From contig CAWGMT010000009.1 in the NCBI GenBank assembly GCA_963823675.1, positions 558,001 to 622,000 of the forward strand: a DNA stretch of 64,000 nt. The letters are read 5' to 3'. A model generated the notes under the pieces. The model was given only the letters and a program-made list of their open reading frames with translations, had not been told where the DNA came from and did no database searches. The translations under genes and the position numbers were made by a program. Positions 28,541 to 37,002 of this stretch are shown in pieces. How positions within the stretch are numbered: the first letter of the stretch is position 1; every line of letters starts with the position of its first letter. This DNA comes from CAWGMT01 sp963823675. GTDB taxonomy: Bacteria > Planctomycetota > Planctomycetia > Isosphaerales > Isosphaeraceae.

Positions 28541-28740
28541 GCCGCTACGGTCATTCGGCCCTTCGCCCGGCCGAACAGATCGGAGACGTCCTTGATCTGC
28601 TCCATCGCCTGCTGAAGTTTTTCAGGCGAATTAACCACGTCGCTCTCCAAGGTGACGTAGATGTCCAAGTCCGGGAGCAGAAACCGGCACGCGATTAATT
28701 TCCCTCTAATCGCGTCCCGGTTTCCTTCCCGAGGCGACAA
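28537..28740 (-). CDS. Small hypothetical ORF or fragment
   Basis: A 67-codon frame whose C-terminal two thirds look coding-like: LPDLDIYVTLESDVVNSPEK then LQQAMEQIKDVSDLFGRAKG. The N-terminal third overlaps the dispersed ACGCGAT...CGACAATAC repeat, so the original start is probably lost. No family was recognised. It abuts repeat copy 1. Confidence 0.3.
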   Translation of the reverse strand: MSPREGNRDAIRGKLIACRFLLPDLDIYVTLESDVVNSPEKLQQAMEQIKDVSDLFGRAKGRMTVAA

Positions 28741-28770
28741 TACTCATCGCGTCCCAGTTTCCTTCCCACT
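28661..28770. repeat. ACGCGATT/CGACAATACT repeat, copy 1
   Basis: Contains GGGAGCAGAAACCGGCACGC, GAGGCGACAATACTCATCGC and two runs like GTTTCCTTCCC. The same modules occur at 32422-32480 and 34188-34360. At 32.4 kb the module spans the end of a MazF-type toxin gene, so the repeat may derive from it. Confidence 0.65.
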
Positions 28771-28771
28771 C

Positions 28772-31700
28772 TTAATCAAAGACAAAGGGTAGCGAGTGTT
28801 TCAGCCCGATCTCAGCGATGAACGCGGCGTCGTTGAAGTCGCCGACTGTCTCGAAGGCGCCGCTGCCGTAGAAACCGAGCAAGAGGCGATCGTTTCGATT
28901 GCGGTCGTCATCGTGGAGGCGTGAGACGTAGGCGATGTCTCCGCCAAACCAGCACGCCCCCGGGGCAGACCGGCTGGTGAAATCTCCAGGATGTGTGTTG
29001 CCGTAATATCGCCGGTGCAGCCAGACGCCTGAGGAAAGAGGCGCGACGGTCATCGAGACAATCTGCTCAGGCGACGGCCGTTGCGTTGCGCCGACTTGGT
29101 TCGGGACGAAGAACTCCCCGCCCCCGAAGACGAACAGTTGTCCGTGAGGCTCGAACCCGCGCTCCGGCCGCCAAAGCAACGTCACGCGTCGCGGGCTGAA
29201 TATGCCGGTCACTTGCTGGGTGTGCTCCAGGCGCACGCGCGCGTTTCCTTGCACCGCCATGCGGTGCACGATCACGTGAGCCTGCTTCAGTGCCGGGCTC
29301 TCCAATCGCGCCAGCCAGAGGGCGTGCGTTCCTGAGTGCTCCGCGCCGGCGACGGCGGCGACCGGCACCACGCTCCTCAGTCCCGAAGATTCCTCCGGAC
29401 CGAACTCGAGCGCTCCACCCGCCACGCCGATCAAGCGCAACCCGACAGCCTGGTCCACACCGCGCCACAACCATAACGCCAGGCGGCCGGCCACCGCGGT
29501 CAGCGTGGGCGTGCTCGCCCGGCTCTCGGGCACGGCGACCGGTGGTCCGATGATTGGGTTCCCGTTTGCCTCGAAAGTGCAACGTCTGAGCACAACACCT
29601 GTCAAGGCTGGATAAGCGATCCAGGTCCTCCCTGCCAGTTCAGTCGCCGATGGATCACCCGTGACGCCCGACTCCTCGACGGTCCTTTCGTCCGACCAAC
29701 GATTGCCCTCTCGGTCACGGTCCCGGCCGAGCCAGTCTCGTAGCACGAGCTTTCCGGGCCGTGTACTGGTCAGGCTGGCCTGATCTTCCGCGGCCTTGGA
29801 ATCAGGTCGCCCGGAATCCGGATTGAACTGTCCGTACAGCAAGACCAAGCGCGTACTCGAGCCCGCGCCGTGCGTCACGAGCACGGGAGCCGTTGCGGCC
29901 AATCCGACCCGGAAGCGTTCCGGGCCAATCTCGGTGAAGTGGCTGAAATTGATATCGGCCGTGACCCCTTCTTCGCCGAAGACTCCGTTCCAGTTCCAGT
30001 CGACCAACGTTGCGCTCCCGGCGTCCCTCAACCGGTAGAAATACGGATCGTTCGCGAGAAACCGAACCGCCCGGAGCGGCACCGGCAGGCGCTCCGAGAG
30101 CTTGCGCTCGTGCAAGACGATCGCGCCGAGCGAAGCGTGCGAATAGACTTGCGAGCCCTGGTAGGTATAGCTCATCTGGCTATGGTAGATGGGGCTGTTA
30201 TGCGGCTGATATCCGTCGTGATTGAGCCCCAGAACGTGGCCGAGCTCATGGGACATGACATCCTGGATCACGGGATTCGTATTGAAACGGCCGTTGGCAC
30301 CCATCATCTGAGAGAAGCCGAAGCCCGGGTCCTCGGGCACGCCGCAGAACAATGTGTGCGTCACACCGCGATGGTCCCGCGGCGGGTAGCGATCGTCGAA
30401 GTTCTTCTGTACCTGGTCCCATTGCCCGCGCGGCGTGGGGTCGCGGTAAAGCGCGTGCAGGGCGATTCCGTGGCTGCCGTCGGGGTTCGCAACAGGCATC
30501 GCCGCGAAGGCACGGACCGTGACCTCGACCTCGGCGCTCAGCACGCGTAAATTCACAGTGGACAATCTTTCGATCTCGACGATGAGGTCTTTCCGGCCGA
30601 CTCGACAGCCCATGGCCTTGAGATCGAGGCCGCCCGGCTTGACGCGGCCCGTCTTCCAGTCGTCCAGGAGGCCATCTCCTGCGGTGCTGATGAAGCCGCG
30701 CTGGCTGTCGCCCTCGCGGTGCGAGAAATGGATCAGCGTGTCATGGCCCACGAATCGTCGGAAGTTACGGGGCCCTTCGTAAAGCCACCGATAGGTAGGC
30801 GGAGCATACCAGCCGGGAAACGGCTCGTGCGAATCAAGCTGCCGGATCAGGTCGTCTGAGCCGTTGCCGTCGACGTCCGCCGCGATCCAGTGACGATCGC
30901 CGTGATCCTCGCCGGGCGCCGGCAAAACCGAGAAGGTGACCGCTCCGGTCGGATCGCCACCAGGCAACAGGAGCTGGCCGACGAGTAGATCGCAGGTCTT
31001 CTGCCCGCGGAAGTGGCCGGCGACCAGACGAGCCGTCGGGTCGGTCTTCAGGACTTCAACTTTCCGAACCAGCCGAGCCTTCTGACCACCGTTCAAGTCC
31101 CAGCCGGCCCGCACGATAAGGCCCTTCTGGTCGTGCCAGACCAGGTCGTCACCTGGTCCCTGACCGAAACGGCCCGCGCAGTACGTGCGCCAGCGCCGCG
31201 GGCAACAGCGCATCGGTGTCGGTGTCCACGCACACGAAGCGGGCGCGCGACTCGAGCCCCGGTCATTGCGGAGGAGCAGGACCCTGCCGTCGTCGGCGAC
31301 CAGACCGACGTCCGGCCGGCCGTCTCCGTCGAAGTCGAGGGCGACCGCACGCAACGGGACCTTGCCTCGCAGTTGAGGAGGGATCGTGGCCGCGAGGTCG
31401 TCGTGGGCGTACCGCCCGTTCTTGCGGTCGAACCCGGACAAGACGCGAACCGATCCGTCGGCAAAAACCGCGAGCAAGTCATCGGCGTGGCGGCCTGTGA
31501 ATCGACCACAGATCGCGGCGTGACTATCTTGCCCGAACTGGTCTCGGGCCCGCCGTCCCGGAGTGGGCTTGCCCAGCGGCGAGGTGAGATGAACATCGAC
31601 CCACGCTCGTCCCGCCGGCTGGAATGCGATCAGATCGGCGCGGCCGTCGCCGTCGACATCGCCGGCGAGCGAGAGGCTCGGCCGGGGAGCCCAACCCTCG

Positions 31701-31888
31701 ACCCAGAACTGGCCCCGGCTCAGAGCGACCGGCCGGTCCGACGTCTGTGCGCCACAGAGATTCGCCAGAGAAAGTACCAGGACCGGCAGACCGCAGTGCC
31801 ACGGCAAAAGGTGGATGATCCGGACCTGAGTGATGCGGCCGGCAGCAGCAAACGGACGCGGAGCGCGCCAATACGAACGGGGAGTCAT
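28772..31888 (-). CDS. Secreted metzincin-type metallopeptidase with FG-GAP repeats
   Basis: A 1038-aa protein with an N-terminal export signal (LLPWHCGLPVLVLSLANLC). Residues 60-350 form FG-GAP/VCBS-type calcium-binding repeats (GDVDGDGRADLI at 76, DFDGDGRPDV at 185, ADVDGNGSDDLI at 337). A calcium-type linker (GDGLLDDWK) leads to the metallopeptidase. The zinc motif HELGHVLGLNHDG lies at about 547-559 (three His ligands and the catalytic Glu), with a Met-turn-like SQMSYTY at about 570. The C-terminal 400 residues are beta-rich and may be a second propeller. This defines a metzincin-clan secreted protease, probably degrading external protein. GAGAGGAG precedes the ATG at 31888. Intact and monocistronic. 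Confidence 0.85.
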   Translation of the reverse strand: MTPRSYWRAPRPFAAAGRITQVRIIHLLPWHCGLPVLVLSLANLCGAQTSDRPVALSRGQFWVEGWAPRPSLSLAGDVDGDGRADLIAFQPAGRAWVDVHLTSPLGKPTPGRRARDQFGQDSHAAICGRFTGRHADDLLAVFADGSVRVLSGFDRKNGRYAHDDLAATIPPQLRGKVPLRAVALDFDGDGRPDVGLVADDGRVLLLRNDRGSSRAPASCAWTPTPMRCCPRRWRTYCAGRFGQGPGDDLVWHDQKGLIVRAGWDLNGGQKARLVRKVEVLKTDPTARLVAGHFRGQKTCDLLVGQLLLPGGDPTGAVTFSVLPAPGEDHGDRHWIAADVDGNGSDDLIRQLDSHEPFPGWYAPPTYRWLYEGPRNFRRFVGHDTLIHFSHREGDSQRGFISTAGDGLLDDWKTGRVKPGGLDLKAMGCRVGRKDLIVEIERLSTVNLRVLSAEVEVTVRAFAAMPVANPDGSHGIALHALYRDPTPRGQWDQVQKNFDDRYPPRDHRGVTHTLFCGVPEDPGFGFSQMMGANGRFNTNPVIQDVMSHELGHVLGLNHDGYQPHNSPIYHSQMSYTYQGSQVYSHASLGAIVLHERKLSERLPVPLRAVRFLANDPYFYRLRDAGSATLVDWNWNGVFGEEGVTADINFSHFTEIGPERFRVGLAATAPVLVTHGAGSSTRLVLLYGQFNPDSGRPDSKAAEDQASLTSTRPGKLVLRDWLGRDRDREGNRWSDERTVEESGVTGDPSATELAGRTWIAYPALTGVVLRRCTFEANGNPIIGPPVAVPESRASTPTLTAVAGRLALWLWRGVDQAVGLRLIGVAGGALEFGPEESSGLRSVVPVAAVAGAEHSGTHALWLARLESPALKQAHVIVHRMAVQGNARVRLEHTQQVTGIFSPRRVTLLWRPERGFEPHGQLFVFGGGEFFVPNQVGATQRPSPEQIVSMTVAPLSSGVWLHRRYYGNTHPGDFTSRSAPGACWFGGDIAYVSRLHDDDRNRNDRLLLGFYGSGAFETVGDFNDAAFIAEIGLKHSLPFVFD

Positions 31889-32037
31889 CGAGTGCTCCTC
31901 TCGCCAGGAGACCTGCGTGCTCTGGAATCGAGGCGACCGCTGATTATCGCGCCGCTTGCGGCTTCGATCAAGCGCCCATGACCTCGCAAGTTACCCGGTC
32001 TTCAGCCGCATCAGCCCTGCCGGGGTCGGGTGGAAAC

Positions 32038-32427
32038 CGCGATCATTCGACCAGATTGGTGTGAAGTCAGAGATTCACCGCCAAGGCGCAAGAGCGCCAA
32101 GAAATTTGGCGATCCCGCTCATCAATCATTAACCATGCGATTGATGGCGTACATTCACTGCTTCTTCCCTTCGCGTTCTTGGCGTCTTCGCGGTGATAAG
32201 ATCAATCGGCTAAATTGTCGCTGTCGGTGTCAGCGACATACAGGTACAGGTCATCGACGTCAGTAAACGAACCCAGCGCCTTGTTGAGCGCCCGAAACGC
32301 CAGTCGTGAAGCGCCGCTCCACCTTGCCAGGACGAATACGATGCCCCTCTTGATCAAGCGCAGATTTACCGCCTCCGCGTCCGGAACCAGAACCAGTCTG
32401 CGCTCCTCAACTGAGAGGCACGGGAGC
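32038..32427. repeat. Dispersed repeat, copy 2
   Basis: Matches 33562-33943 over about 380 bp, starting CGCGATCATTCGACCAGATT. The first part (to 32214) also matches copy 1. The second part, read on the minus strand, encodes fragments (VEERRLVLVPDAEAVNLRLI, YLYVADTDSDN) of a hypothetical planctomycete protein, so a coding fragment travels with the repeat. Confidence 0.8.
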
Positions 32428-32444
32428 AGAAACCGGGACGCGAT

Positions 32445-32765
32445 TTATTTCCCTCGCGTCCGCGAGGCGACAATACGAATCTTTTCCTTGAGCCGGTCCT
32501 CGGTCATCAAGGAAAGTAGCGTGCAGCAGACCAAACAGTCCCGATCCAAGGCGGCGGCTTTGCCCTCGGGCGTGTCGGCTTCGACGAACGAGCAGGCCGG
32601 ATCGTCCTTCTCGTCCAGGTTGGTTGTTACCTGAGCCACCAGCGCGTGGTGCAGCCGCTGATTGTAGTCGTCGGCCTGTACCACGACCACGGGGCGTTTC
32701 TTACCGCGGCCGCCGGAAGCATGAGGGAAACGCGCCTTCAGAACATCGCCGCGCTGGGGGTTCAT
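32445..32765 (-). CDS. PemK/MazF-type toxin
   Basis: A 106-aa toxin of the MazF/PemK endoribonuclease family: RGDVLKARFPHASGGRGKKR, then PVVVVQADDYN, ALVAQVTTNL and the C-terminal strand ALDRDCLVCCTLLSL. The family cleaves mRNA at short motifs. Its start overlaps the end of the antitoxin gene as ATGA. The last residues (IRIVASRTRGK) are encoded by a sequence that recurs at 34.2-34.35 kb and 28.7 kb. The frame is intact and the length typical, so it may be functional. Confidence 0.88.
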   Translation of the reverse strand: MNPQRGDVLKARFPHASGGRGKKRPVVVVQADDYNQRLHHALVAQVTTNLDEKDDPACSFVEADTPEGKAAALDRDCLVCCTLLSLMTEDRLKEKIRIVASRTRGK

Positions 32766-32980
32766 GAGTCGTCCGGCTCGTCAAAACCATCTCCGGCCAA
32801 CAGGTCTGCGGTTTCGGATGCCACCCAGTCCATTTCTTCATTCGTCCACGGACTATAATCCACCACTTCGCCGCGCTCGTAGACGTCCTTGCGCAGCACG
32901 ACGCACTCCGCGTTGGCGATGGTCACTGGCACCGCTTGACCGTTGTGAATGGCTCGCTCCTGTTCAGCAGTTAGCTCCAT
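32762..32980 (-). CDS. Antitoxin of the MazF-type pair
   Basis: A 72-aa acidic protein (MELTAEQERAIHNGQAVPVT ... VVLRKDVYERGEVVDYSPWT) directly upstream of, and overlapping, the MazF-type toxin gene. It is not an obvious AbrB-fold MazE; the DVYER motif resembles small planctomycete antitoxins. Function is assigned by position and size. It should neutralise the toxin and autoregulate the pair. Confidence 0.7.
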   Translation of the reverse strand: MELTAEQERAIHNGQAVPVTIANAECVVLRKDVYERGEVVDYSPWTNEEMDWVASETADLLAGDGFDEPDDS

Positions 32981-33048
32981 TAGCCCTTCTTCCTATTGCA
33001 CGCGACAACAGTAATCTGACTGGCTTCTTCCTGTTGCCTCCATTCTAG

Positions 33049-33432
33049 CACAGTCGGCCGAAAATAGCGTGGCCGGAGGAATTCGCGCGGTCCGGGCCGA
33101 GACCCGCCTTGCATAGACTCACCAGTATCGTCACACGATGGCTCTGCGCTCCCTAGCCCGCCCGGTCGGCCGGCATAAGAGCTAGGAGAGAGCTAGGACA
33201 GGCAGATCAAAGCGCGGCCGCGACGGCTGGATTGGCTCAACCTCGGTTGAGTCGGTTCCAGACGCCTCACGGAACGAGCCAATCGTTCCCGATCGCTGTA
33301 CAAGCCCGGAATTCTCGGATCGGCGCAGAAACCGACGCCGCCAGTCGTTCGTTCCGCTCAAGGCGCACAGGGAATCACGCGACCGATCCCAAAATCGGCT
33401 CGCGATCGGACCTTCGTGCCCTCGTCAGATTA
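33049..33432. other. Intergenic stretch without recognised features
   Basis: Nothing coding was recognised. A GAGCTAGGACAG motif at about 33187-33198 matches one found just before repeat copy 1 (near 28219), so part of this stretch may belong to the dispersed repeat family. Confidence 0.5.
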
Positions 33433-33943
33433 GTTGCCAAGGGAGAATCCTTCAAGCATCCCTTCCCGCGGTGAATCCAGCCGGCGCCGATCCTCGATCG
33501 GACAGAGCCAGTGCGATTCCCGCAGCCGTGCCGATGGGCGAGTCGTGGTGTCCCGCAAATCGCGATCATTCGACCAGATTGGTGTGAAGTCAGAGCTTCA
33601 CCGCCAAGGCGCAAGAGCGCGAAGAAATACGGCGATCCCGCTCATCAATAATTAGCCATGCGATTGATGCCGTACATTCACTGCATCGTCCCTTCGCGCC
33701 CTTGGCGTCTTCGCGGTGACAAGATCAATCGGCGAAATTGTCGCTGTCGGTGTCAGCGACATACAGGTACAGGTCATCGAGGTTAGTAAACGAAGCCAGC
33801 GCCTTGTTGCGCCCGAAACGCCAGTGGTAAAGCTCCGCTCCACCTTGCCAGGACGAATAAGATGCCCCTCTTGATCAAGCGCAGATTTACGGCCTCCGCG
33901 TCCGGAACCAGAACCAGTCGGCGCTCCTCAACTGAGAGGCACG
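33433..33943. repeat. Dispersed repeat, copy 3 (longest)
   Basis: At 511 bp this is the longest copy. Its left 305 bp match 28236-28540 and its right 380 bp match 32038-32427. The minus strand of the right part carries remnants of a hypothetical protein (EERRLVLVPDAEAVNLRLIK, LARWSGALPLAFRA). Copies 1 and 2 are therefore different sub-fragments of the same unit. Confidence 0.85.
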
Positions 33944-33993
33944 TTTGATTCGCGCCAGGAAGCCTCATGGTGACGTCACCTCCGCGGTCATCC

Positions 33994-34212
33994 TCATGGT
34001 AGTTGGAGTACGACAACCCTCCGCCGAATACCATCGGCGCCCGTGACAGTGCCGTGATGAACGATCGTGGCGTTCGACAACGTCTGTCGAAGCTGCTCCG
34101 CATAGGCCTGCAACCCCTCCACGTCAGCGTTGGCGTAAGTAATCCTTGCGCCAGGCTGCGCCAGCCTCTGCACTTCCGCACGTGGGGGAGCGGAAACCGG
34201 GACGCGATTCAT
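33994..34212 (-). pseudogene. Unidentified small ORF or fragment
   Basis: Up to 72 codons, coherent in the stretch AEVQRLAQPGARITYANADV then EGLQAYAEQLRQTLSNATIV and ending RRRVVVLQLP. The 5' end overlaps a repeat (GGGAGCGGAAACCGGGACGC), so the true start is probably gone. No family was recognised. It lies between repeat copy 3 and a degraded antitoxin/PIN pair. Confidence 0.35.
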
Positions 34213-34360
34213 TTCCCTCGGGAGCAGAAACCGGAACGCGATTCATTTCCCTTGCGTCCGCGAGGCGACAATACTAATCGCGTCCCTGTTTCCTTCCCCC
34301 TTGCGTCCGCGAGGCGACAATACTAATCGCGTCGCTGTTTCCTTCCCTGTTTCCTTCCCA
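34188..34360. repeat. ACGCGATT/CGACAATACT repeat array
   Basis: Contains two GGGAGC(A/G)GAAACCGG units (about 34188 and 34218) and two CTTGCGTCCGCGAGGCGACA units (about 34251 and 34302), each followed by ATACTAATCGCGTC and GTTTCCTTCCC. These are tandem copies of the module that covers the 3' end of the MazF-type gene at 32422-32480. Confidence 0.75.
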
Positions 34361-34433
34361 GGTCGAGCGAGACAGGAGCGGCCGAATCTGCTAGAATCAT
34401 TGCCATAACGACCCGACAATGCAGGATAGACGT

Positions 34434-34766
34434 ATGACGCACGCCGATTTCAACCACATCCTGAGCAGCCTCAAGACCCTGTCGCCGGAGCAGGTGCGGG
34501 AGCTTCGTCAGCAGCTCGACCGCCAGCTCGCGCAACGGAACACGCCGGCTGCGCGGACTCCCGTTAGGGCAGCCAGACGCGGCAAGGCCGCCCCCGCGAA
34601 GAAGAAGATGACCGAGGTGGAATTCGACCAACACCTGCTGAAGATCGGCCTCATCTCCTCGCTACCCGATCCCGCCCTGGACATCGACGACGACGATCCC
34701 GACGATCAGCCCGTCTCCATCAAGGGAGAGCCGCTGTCGGAAACCATCATCCGCGAGCGGCGTTGA
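34434..34766 (+). CDS. Antitoxin-like protein preceding a PIN toxin remnant
   Basis: A 110-aa protein from the ATG at 34434 (AGGATAG upstream; an in-frame ATG at 34419 is also possible). The N-terminal half is helical (LSSLKTLSPEQVRELRQQLD), the middle is basic (RAARRGKAAPAKKK) and the C-terminus acidic (DIDDDDPDDQPVS). This composition and its position one base before a PIN-domain gene suggest an antitoxin of a VapBC-like pair. No named family was recognised. Confidence 0.6.
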   Translation: MTHADFNHILSSLKTLSPEQVRELRQQLDRQLAQRNTPAARTPVRAARRGKAAPAKKKMTEVEFDQHLLKIGLISSLPDPALDIDDDDPDDQPVSIKGEPLSETIIRERR

Positions 34767-34767
34767 G

Positions 34768-34981
34768 GTGGCGGAAGCCTACTTTGTCGATTCGAGCGCC
34801 TTGGTCAAACGTTACGTCCAGGAGGACGGGACAGCCTGGGTGCGCCGCCTGACGCGGCGATCCGCCAGGAGCACCAAGACGCCGGTTTCGCCCCGGTGAC
34901 GCTGATCTCCTCCGACCAGGCCCTCAACGACGCCGCCACGGCCGAAGGGCTGGCTGTAGACGATCCGTGCTCCCATCCCTA
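34768..34981 (+). pseudogene. PIN-domain (VapC-like) toxin with internal deletion
   Basis: The GTG at 34768, one base after the antitoxin stop, begins AEAYFVDSSALVKRYVQEDG, with the first PIN-domain acidic residue (VDSSALVK). The frame is lost near 34860. Another frame gives AIRQEHQDAGFAPVTLISSD then QALNDAATAEGLAVDDP, the C-terminal part with the last acidic motif (SSDQALNDAA). About 80 central codons are missing, so the toxin is dead. The antitoxin remains intact. Confidence 0.7.
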
Positions 34982-35044
34982 GGGCTACCCTAGGAACCGC
35001 CGCACCCCAGGCTCAGGGTGGCGAACAGCCCGATTTATAAACTA

Positions 35045-35387
35045 GATGCCTACATACGCCCGGCGGCAGATCGTTGTTGAAGACGAGGTCGGCGTTTATC
35101 ACTGCATCGCTTGATGCGTCCGACGGGCCTTCCTTTGATGCACACGGCGTGCTTGATGCCTGCAAGCGCCCCGACGCCTGGCTCTGTGAACTGACAATCG
35201 ATCGAGCTGGGTGGAAACCGTGCGCGGCTTCGGTCGACTGTTCAAGCAGGCGGCAGGGCGATCAAAACTGATCACGCAGACGCGACGGTCGTCTCGCTAC
35301 GCTCGGTCTCAGACCGCCTCGAGCCACCGAGAACGGATGCGCTGGTCGATTGCTGCGACCGACGAGTTCCTGGGTGTCTGAATTCCT
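35045..35387 (+). mobile_element. Miniature element derived from a RAYT-type transposase, copy 1
   Basis: Begins with the start of an IS200-like transposase gene (MPTYARRQIVVEDEVGVYHC) and ends with its tail (SWVETVRGFGRLFKQAAGRS). The catalytic middle is missing and in-frame stops are present. Copy 2 at 36661-37002 has the same structure, the same deletion and only scattered substitutions. The shared deletion means that a deleted form, not two separately decaying genes, was copied. No complete copy is in the window. Confidence 0.75.
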
Positions 35388-35469
35388 CGGTCTCAGACCG
35401 CCTCGAGCCACCGAGAGCGCATGCGCTGGTCGATTGCTGCGACCGACGAGTTCCTGGGTGGCTGAATTC
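35302..35469. repeat. Two tandem 84-bp units at the end of element copy 1
   Basis: Units 35302-35385 and 35386-35469 are nearly identical (starting CTCGGTCTCAGACCGCCTCG and ending near GAATTC). The unit is the 3' end of the miniature element; copy 2 carries only one. Confidence 0.85.
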
Positions 35470-35678
35470 CCCGGCAAATCCAACGGCATTATGGGCTGCA
35501 GAACCAAGTCTTTCACCGCGAAGCGCCATAAAACTCGTCGGGCCGATTTGCGCGGCGCTGGCGCGCGACTTGATGCCGCGGCACAGCGCCGATTCGAAGC
35601 GGGCGTCTGGAAGTCCCCTCGTCCCGACTATAGACTATAAATCCGGTCGATCTTGACGACGGCTCGGACGGCGCGTCC

Positions 35679-36029
35679 TCACAATGGAAAGTACGTCACG
35701 GCGTCCTTCCAGTCTCCCTGCGAGCTGCACGCGATCACGACGACCAGTTCATCGATCGCCTTCCCGATGGCCATGTGGGCGTCCACCAGGAAGACCCCGG
35801 GCATGCCGAGCGCGGCCCGCACGCGGTCGTAGGCGAAACCGGGAATAGTGTTGACGTCATGAGTCAGGAGGATTCGGTCTTCCACAGCGGCCCACTCCAG
35901 CAGAACGGGATCGGGGGCCGTCGCCAGACCCGCGTCAAACGCGCGAACCAGGTCGAGGTTGGGGATACGCCGGACGATTCCACGAAGGATGCGGCCGCTG
36001 AAGTTATGGTCGCTAATCAACCTCAACAT
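35679..36029 (-). CDS. DUF5615 PIN-like toxin
   Basis: A 116-aa protein (MLRLISDHNFSGRILRGIVR, VRAFDAGLATAPDPVLLEWA, RILLTHDVNTIPGFAYDRV). It matches the DUF5615 PIN-like family, with acidic residues at SDHNF and LLTHDVNT. Such proteins are toxins paired with DUF433 antitoxins. Its start overlaps the end of the DUF433 gene by 17 bp. Intact and of normal length. Confidence 0.85.
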   Translation of the reverse strand: MLRLISDHNFSGRILRGIVRRIPNLDLVRAFDAGLATAPDPVLLEWAAVEDRILLTHDVNTIPGFAYDRVRAALGMPGVFLVDAHMAIGKAIDELVVVIACSSQGDWKDAVTYFPL

Positions 36030-36372
36030 CCGTGATCCCCATCGCCCGGGCGCGCGCCATCAACATGGCGCGAAGATTGGGTCGGGGCGGCTGGGACGCC
36101 TCGATCTTGGCTCGAATAGCCCCGGCCTCCTTCTCGCGCCGACGCAGATAAGCGTCGATCGGCTCGGGGTGGCTCAGGTAGTAGCTGATGATTGCGTACA
36201 CGTCCGCAAGATTCAGCGCCTCATAAGACTCGACAATGCCCTCCGCACTGGCGCCATCTCTGAACGCATGAATCACCAGGTCCAGCAACATCCGGGTGTT
36301 GCCCACCCGGATGGCACCGTACTCATCCTCGCGCAGCGGAACGTCAATCGGCTCGAACGTCATTGTTGCCAC
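36013..36372 (-). CDS. DUF433 domain antitoxin
   Basis: About 119 aa (TFEPIDVPLREDEYGAIRVG, LDLVIHAFRDGASAEGIVES, YEALNLADVYAIISYYLSHP). The DUF433 helix-turn-helix motif (GASAEGIVESYEALNLADVY) is clear. The start could be the GTG at 36372, with GGGAGGGT about six bases upstream, or the ATG at 36363. It should repress its own promoter and neutralise the overlapping DUF5615 toxin. Confidence 0.85.
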   Translation of the reverse strand: MATMTFEPIDVPLREDEYGAIRVGNTRMLLDLVIHAFRDGASAEGIVESYEALNLADVYAIISYYLSHPEPIDAYLRRREKEAGAIRAKIEASQPPRPNLRAMLMARARAMGITDVEVD

Positions 36373-36468
36373 GAGAACACCCTCCCTTTCAACCACATCA
36401 CGCTGCCATACATCGAATCTCCACCATTATAGTCTGTGACTCGCCGTCGCCATCCAGGGTCTTTTCGA

Positions 36469-36500
36469 GGACTTTCAGACACCCGGACTTTCAGACACCC
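36469..36500. repeat. 16-bp perfect tandem duplication
   Basis: GGACTTTCAGACACCC occurs twice head to tail, in the gap between the DUF433 gene and miniature element copy 2. No gene is seen in 36430-36660. Confidence 0.8.
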
Positions 36501-36660
36501 ATGTTCCCGTGAGACCGGAAGGTTCAAAGCAGGGCCGCGCGGGCGGTCTTTTTCCGTTCGGTACTTGACACGGCAGGACGATTTGGTACTTTTGTCCATT
36601 ACTGTCGTCGTTGACATGATCTCGGCTGCGAATGCCCGGCGCTTTTTCCGGAGTCTCACT

Positions 36661-37002
36661 GATGCCTACATACGCCCGGCGGCAGATCGTTGTTGAAGAC
36701 GAGGTCGGCGTTTATCACTGCATCGCTCGATGCGTCCGACGGGCCTGCCTCTGATGCACACGGCGTGCTTGATGCCTGCAAGCGCCCCGACGCCTGGCTC
36801 TGTGAACTGACAATCGATCGAACTGGGTGGAAACCGTGCGCGGCTTCGGTCGCCTGTTCAAGCAGGCGGCAGGGCGATCAAAACTGATCACGCACACACG
36901 ACGGTCGTCTCGATACGCTCGGTCTCAGACCGCCTCGAGCCGCCGAGAGCGGATGCGCTGGTCGATTGCTGCGACCGACGAGTTCCTGGGTGTCTGAAGT
37001 CC
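36661..37002 (+). mobile_element. Miniature element derived from a RAYT-type transposase, copy 2
   Basis: At 342 bp it is nearly identical in sequence and deletion structure to 35045-35387. It starts GATGCCTACATACGCCCGGC and ends CTGGGTGTCTGAAGTCC. In this copy the codon after YHCIA is CGA (Arg) rather than the TGA of copy 1, so the copies have diverged since duplication. The flanks differ: upstream TCTCACT here, TAAACTA in copy 1. Confidence 0.75.

Noticed and set aside
35045..37002. Two separately inactivated transposase genes
   Set aside because: Both copies lack the same internal segment, so duplication of one deleted form is simpler.
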